From Moraxellaceae bacterium (GTDB taxonomy: Bacteria; Pseudomonadota; Gammaproteobacteria; Pseudomonadales; Moraxellaceae): 8,407 nucleotides of DNA. Of this stretch, positions 5,562 to 8,407 are shown one piece after another (the first letter of the stretch is position 1; each line of letters starts with the position of its first letter). The stretch is from contig JASLCO010000193.1 of NCBI GenBank assembly GCA_030146505.1, positions 1 to 8,407 of the forward strand, given 5' to 3'. The position numbers and the translations under genes were made by a program. The notes under the pieces were generated by a model. That model was not told the origin of the DNA and did not search any database. It was given only the letters and a program-made list of their open reading frames with translations.

Positions 5562-6215
5562 ATGAGAGGCATCTTCCTCCCGCCGCCGCTTCAACAGCAC
5601 ATACACCGCTCCCGTTCCCCCGTCGCGGGGCAGGGCGCTGACAAAGGCCAGCACGTCCGGCAGCTGGCGCAGCCAGCCGTTGACGCAGGTCTTGAGCAGG
5701 GGCTGGCCGTGCATGAGGCCCTTGCCGTGCACTATCTTCACCACCTGCAGGCCATCGCGGTGCGCATCACGCAGCAGGGCCAGCATGGCCTCGCGGGCCT
5801 CGTCCACGGTGCAACCGTGCAGGTCCACGGCCGCCTGCCAGGGTTGCTGGCCCTGTTTCAGTTTTTGCATCACCCGCGGCTGCACGCCATTGCGGGCAAA
5901 GGCCAGGGACTCTTCCGGCTGCACGCTGTGCATGAGGGCGGCGGTATCGGAAATCGGACCGCTCTCGGCCTGCTCTTCAACGGCGGCCGCACGGCGGCGC
6001 AGGGTGTTGGCATCGGGCCGGCCGGGCTTGCTGGCGGCAGGTGGAGCTTCGGCCGGCATGCGCTTTACGCCCCGGGTGGCACGGGCGAAGAGGGTGGCAT
6101 CGTCCACTTTTTCTTCGACCGGCTTGGGCGCAGGTTTTGCGGCTGGCTTGGGAGCTGGCGCTGGTACTGTTTCGCGCAACTGCTTGCGCAGTTCAGTGAG
6201 GGCAGGGTCTTTCAT
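5553..6215 (-). CDS. smrB: Smr-domain endonuclease, SmrB-like ribosome rescue factor
   Basis: In E. coli, SmrB cleaves mRNA between collided ribosomes so that stalled ones can be rescued. This 220-residue protein has a charged N-terminus with a PAPKPAAKPAPKP linker (19-32), a motif DDATLFARATRGVKRM (38-53) like the N-terminal ribosome-binding part of SmrB, and a C-terminal Smr domain. In that domain DLHG is at 131-134, HGKG at 163-166 and GGTGAVYVLL at 199-208; DxH and the glycine motif are the catalytic landmarks. The gene is divergent from prmB-aroC, as in E. coli, which supports SmrB over other Smr proteins. The start is ATG at 6215-6213. An in-frame TGA five codons upstream and no alternative start fix it, though no Shine-Dalgarno is visible. 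The stop codon TAG is provided by a REP arm, so the last few residues may not be ancestral. The Pro/Ala linker is longer than in E. coli SmrB (183 aa). Confidence 0.85.
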   Translation of the reverse strand: MKDPALTELRKQLRETVPAPAPKPAAKPAPKPVEEKVDDATLFARATRGVKRMPAEAPPAASKPGRPDANTLRRRAAAVEEQAESGPISDTAALMHSVQPEESLAFARNGVQPRVMQKLKQGQQPWQAAVDLHGCTVDEAREAMLALLRDAHRDGLQVVKIVHGKGLMHGQPLLKTCVNGWLRQLPDVLAFVSALPRDGGTGAVYVLLKRRREEDASHRP

Positions 6216-6283
6216 GGCGGGGCCGGATCAGGGTGCAGGCCTGTATTGTGAGTGCTGCGCCATGAGGCTGCCAGTGCGCATGC

Positions 6284-6312
6284 TTCGGTAAACCGCCCGC
6301 GGCTGCTAGAAT
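6284..6312 (+). promoter_or_regulatory. Candidate extended -10 promoter of prmB
   Basis: TGCTAGAAT at 6304-6312 is an extended -10 whose hexamer TAGAAT (6307-6312) matches five of six consensus bases. A weak -35, TTCGGT (6284-6289), lies 17 nt upstream, as expected when an extended -10 is present. Transcription would start near 6319, about 26 nt before the GTG at 6345. This argues against translation beginning at the earlier in-frame GTG at 6252. Confidence 0.5.
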
Positions 6313-6344
6313 CCGCGCCTTTCCTGATTCTGCTGGTATCGTCC

Positions 6345-7298
6345 GTGTCCGAATTCGAGCACTCCCAGATTGACGAGGCCCTGTTGGCCGAGGCCGAGGC
6401 CGGCCTTGTCACCATCCGCGATTTCATCCGCTTCGGCGTGAGCTGCCTGCGCCTCAACGATGTGCATCTGGGCCATGGCAGCAATGATCCTTTTGCCGAG
6501 GCTACCGCGCTGGTGATGCAGACGCTGGGCCTGGAATGGTCGGCCGATGCCGAAATCCTGGATGCCAGGCTGCTGCCCAGCGAACGCCGTGCCGTGATTG
6601 ATCTCATCCGTCGTCGTGTCAATGAGCGTGTGCCCCTGGGCTATCTGCTCAATCTCTCCTATTTTGCCGGCCTGCCGTTCTATGTGGACGAGCGCGTGCT
6701 GATTCCGCGCTCGCCCATCGCCGAGCTCATCGCCAACCGTTTCCTGCCCTGGCTGGAGTTCGAGCCGCAGCGCGTGCTGGATCTCTGCACGGGCTCCGGC
6801 TGTATCGCCATCGCCATCGCCAAGCAGTTTCCGGAAGCAATTGTGGACGGTACGGACATTTCGCTGGATGCGTTGTCGGTGGCCGCACTCAATGTCGAGC
6901 ACCACGAACTGCTGGACAATGTGAATCTCATCGAGTCCGACCTGTTCGCGAAACTGCCGGGCCAGCGCTACGACCTCATCGTCAGCAATCCGCCCTATGT
7001 TGATGCCGAAGACATGGCCGACCTGCCGCCGGAATTCCTGCGCGAGCCGGAGCTGGCGCTGGCCTCGGGTCGTGATGGTCTGGATTTCACGCGCCGCCTG
7101 CTCAGCGAGGCCGCCGACCATCTCACCGAAGACGGCGTACTGGTGGTGGAAGTGGGCAATTCCTGGTGGGCCCTGGAGCAGGATTTCCCGGAAGTGCCTT
7201 TCCTCTGGGTGGAATTCGAAAGCGACGCCCATGGCGTGTTTGTGTTGACCGCGGCGCAGTGTCGCGAATACCAGGCGGTGTTCAGCGCTGCGCTGTAA
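6345..7298 (+). CDS. prmB: Ribosomal protein L3 (uL3) N5-glutamine methyltransferase
   Basis: The enzyme transfers a methyl group from S-adenosylmethionine to a glutamine side chain of ribosomal protein L3 during 50S assembly. The 317-residue product is close to E. coli PrmB (310). An N-terminal helical domain is followed by RVPLGYLL and VDERVLIPRSPIAELI, which are strong PrmB signatures. The SAM site VLDLCTGSGCIAIAIA has Asp146 and glycines at 150 and 152. The catalytic SNPPYVDAEDM has NPPY at 215-218, where the target amide binds. I placed the start at GTG 6345 (MSEFEHSQID) because it gives family length and lies after a promoter-like -10. The open frame extends to a GTG at 6252, but the extra 31 residues look unlike the family. 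No good Shine-Dalgarno is visible. aroC follows, as in other gammaproteobacteria, after 135 bp. PrmA and PrmC are related, but the signatures and synteny fit PrmB. Confidence 0.95.
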   Translation: MSEFEHSQIDEALLAEAEAGLVTIRDFIRFGVSCLRLNDVHLGHGSNDPFAEATALVMQTLGLEWSADAEILDARLLPSERRAVIDLIRRRVNERVPLGYLLNLSYFAGLPFYVDERVLIPRSPIAELIANRFLPWLEFEPQRVLDLCTGSGCIAIAIAKQFPEAIVDGTDISLDALSVAALNVEHHELLDNVNLIESDLFAKLPGQRYDLIVSNPPYVDAEDMADLPPEFLREPELALASGRDGLDFTRRLLSEAADHLTEDGVLVVEVGNSWWALEQDFPEVPFLWVEFESDAHGVFVLTAAQCREYQAVFSAAL

Positions 7299-7311
7299 TA
7301 AATAACCAATC

Positions 7312-7408
7312 CCCTCTCCCCATATATGGGGGAGAGGGTCAGGGTGAGGGGTGGTAGCCGAAGCCGTTGCCCCTCACCCCAGCCCTCTCCCCACTGGTGG
7401 GGAGAGGG
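7312..7408. repeat. Three-hairpin C/G-rich palindromic element between prmB and aroC
   Basis: The first hairpin is CCCTCTCCCC (7312-7321) with GGGGAGAGGG (7329-7338). The middle stem is GGGTGAGGGG (7342-7351) with CCCCTCACCC (7370-7379), around an 18-nt loop containing TAGCCGAAGCC. The third is CCCTCTCCCC (7383-7392) with GGGGAGAGGG (7399-7408), loop ACTGGT. The outer hairpins are the same 10-bp stem, so the first arm can also pair with the last, giving one long cruciform. It resembles the dispersed CCCTCTCCC palindromes found in many proteobacterial genomes. It begins 13 nt after the prmB stop and would be transcribed with aroC if they share an mRNA. Confidence 0.88.
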
Positions 7409-7433
7409 GGAATCACCATGGGGATAATCAGGT

Positions 7434-8407
7434 ATGGCCGGCAACACCATAGGCGAACTTTTCCGCGTAACGACTTTCGGCGAATCGCACGGCCCGGCGT
7501 TGGGCGCGATTGTCGATGGCGTGCCGCCCGGCATTACGCTCAATGAAGCCGATCTGCAGATTGATCTGGATCGCCGCAAGCCCGGCACTTCGCAGTTCAG
7601 TACGCAGCGTCGCGAAGACGATATCGTGGAAATCCTCTCCGGCGTGTTTGAAGGCCGTACTACGGGCACCTCCATAGGCCTGCTGATCCGCAATACGGAC
7701 CAGAAGTCCAAGGACTACGCCAATATCGCCACGACCTTCCGACCCGGTCATGCCGATTACACCTATACGCAGAAATACGGCTTCCGCGATTACCGCGGCG
7801 GTGGCCGCTCCAGCGCCCGTGAAACTGCCATGCGTGTGGCCGCCGGTGCCATTGCCAAGAAATACCTGTTTGAAAAATACGGCGTGGTCATTCGTGGCCA
7901 TGTCACGCAGATCGGCAATGTCATGGCCGAGAAACTGGATTGGGATTTCGTAGGCCAGAATCCGTTTTTCTGCGGCGATGCCGATGCCGTGCCCAAGATG
8001 GAAGAGCTGATCACCCAACTGCGCCGTGACGGCACCAGCTGCGGCGCACGTCTCACCGTGGTGGCCAGCAACGTGCCGGTGGGCCTGGGCGAGCCGGTGT
8101 TTGACCGCCTCGATGCCGACATTGCCCACGCGATGATGAGCATCAATGCCGTGAAGGGCGTGGAAATCGGTGATGGCTTTGCGGTGGTGGACCAGCGAGG
8201 CCATATCGCGCGTGACGAGATTACCCCGGAAGGTTTTACCGCTAATCACGCCGGCGGCATCCTTGGTGGCATTTCCTCGGGGCAGGACATCGTTGTGAGT
8301 ATTGCGCTCAAGCCGACGTCCAGCATCACCGACCCGGGCCGCAGCATCAACGTGCGCGGTGAGCCGATCGAAGTGATCACCAAGGGCCGGCACGACCCCT
8401 GCGTGGG
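7434..8407 (+). CDS. aroC: Chorismate synthase, N-terminal 324 codons (cut by window edge)
   Basis: The enzyme converts 5-enolpyruvylshikimate-3-phosphate to chorismate, the last step of the shikimate pathway, using reduced FMN. The product feeds aromatic amino acids, folate and quinones. From ATG 7434 the protein begins MAGNTIGELFRVTTFGESHG, the classic start with signature GESHG. The second signature, RGGGRSSARETAMRVAAGA, is present, as are FRPGHADYTY, NHAGGILGGISSGQ and KGRHDPCVG near the window end. Full-length AroC is about 360 residues, so roughly 40 are missing. GGGG at 7420-7423 lies 10 nt before the ATG and is the likely ribosome site; an AGG closer in is too near. It lies 135 bp after prmB on the same strand, with a palindromic element between them that may uncouple expression. 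No frameshift or missing motif is seen in the visible part. Confidence 0.98.
   Translation, partial: MAGNTIGELFRVTTFGESHGPALGAIVDGVPPGITLNEADLQIDLDRRKPGTSQFSTQRREDDIVEILSGVFEGRTTGTSIGLLIRNTDQKSKDYANIATTFRPGHADYTYTQKYGFRDYRGGGRSSARETAMRVAAGAIAKKYLFEKYGVVIRGHVTQIGNVMAEKLDWDFVGQNPFFCGDADAVPKMEELITQLRRDGTSCGARLTVVASNVPVGLGEPVFDRLDADIAHAMMSINAVKGVEIGDGFAVVDQRGHIARDEITPEGFTANHAGGILGGISSGQDIVVSIALKPTSSITDPGRSINVRGEPIEVITKGRHDPCV

Noticed and set aside
6252..6344. Upstream extension of PrmB by 31 residues from GTG 6252
   Set aside because: The extra residues are unlike the family N-terminus and would need transcription from before the extended -10 at 6304-6312.
6306..7232. Minus-strand open frame of 308 codons opposite prmB
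   Set aside because: It is a low-complexity His/Gln-rich shadow of prmB.
7423..7428. GATAAT before aroC as a -10 promoter element
   Set aside because: Transcription would start at about the ATG itself and no -35 is visible at the right distance.
7428..8393. Minus-strand open frame of 321 codons opposite aroC
   Set aside because: It is the reverse of the highly conserved chorismate synthase sequence, with no independent evidence.

Overview
The window reads as chromosomal DNA of a GC-rich gammaproteobacterium. Three things point there: the prmB-aroC pair with a divergent smrB-like gene (the arrangement seen in E. coli and relatives), a short zinc-type folE, and GTAG-headed REP palindromes of the Pseudomonas/Xanthomonas kind. 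The genus cannot be fixed from this sequence. Base composition looks even by eye, and no transposase, phage gene, CRISPR array, tRNA or rRNA was seen.

Layout. Positions 1-248 (minus) hold the 5' part of a periplasmic Cu/Zn superoxide dismutase gene, cut by the window edge. Divergent from it, 416-1270 (plus) encodes an alpha/beta hydrolase. It is followed by 1359-2519 (plus), a membrane sensor with a periplasmic domain, HAMP and PAS-like domain but no output domain. Four genes then run on the minus strand; in order of transcription they are smrB-like (6215-5553), folE (5368-4829), a short-chain dehydrogenase (4515-3706) and a periplasmic solute-binding protein (3709-2822). The last two overlap by GTGA. 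Divergent from smrB are prmB (6345-7298, plus) and aroC (7434 to the window end, plus), the latter cut by the edge.

The gaps between genes are rich in palindromic repeats. folE lies between two inverted REP pairs with perfect 26-nt and 31-nt arms that share the same core. Downstream of folE there is also a tandem pair of 54-nt units, each folding into two hairpins, with one compensatory base-pair change between copies. The prmB-aroC gap is almost filled by a three-hairpin C/G-rich element. A lone REP of a different sequence sits in the gap where the sensor gene and the binding-protein gene converge. One REP arm supplies the stop codon of smrB.

How the genes relate: smrB (rescue of collided ribosomes) and prmB (methylation of ribosomal protein L3) are translation genes. 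folE (pterin/folate entry) and aroC (chorismate) both feed folate synthesis, but apparently as separate transcripts. The SDR and binding protein form a small coupled unit of unknown job. No clearly new defence or mobile system was found; the most notable items are the repeat architecture and the output-less sensor.
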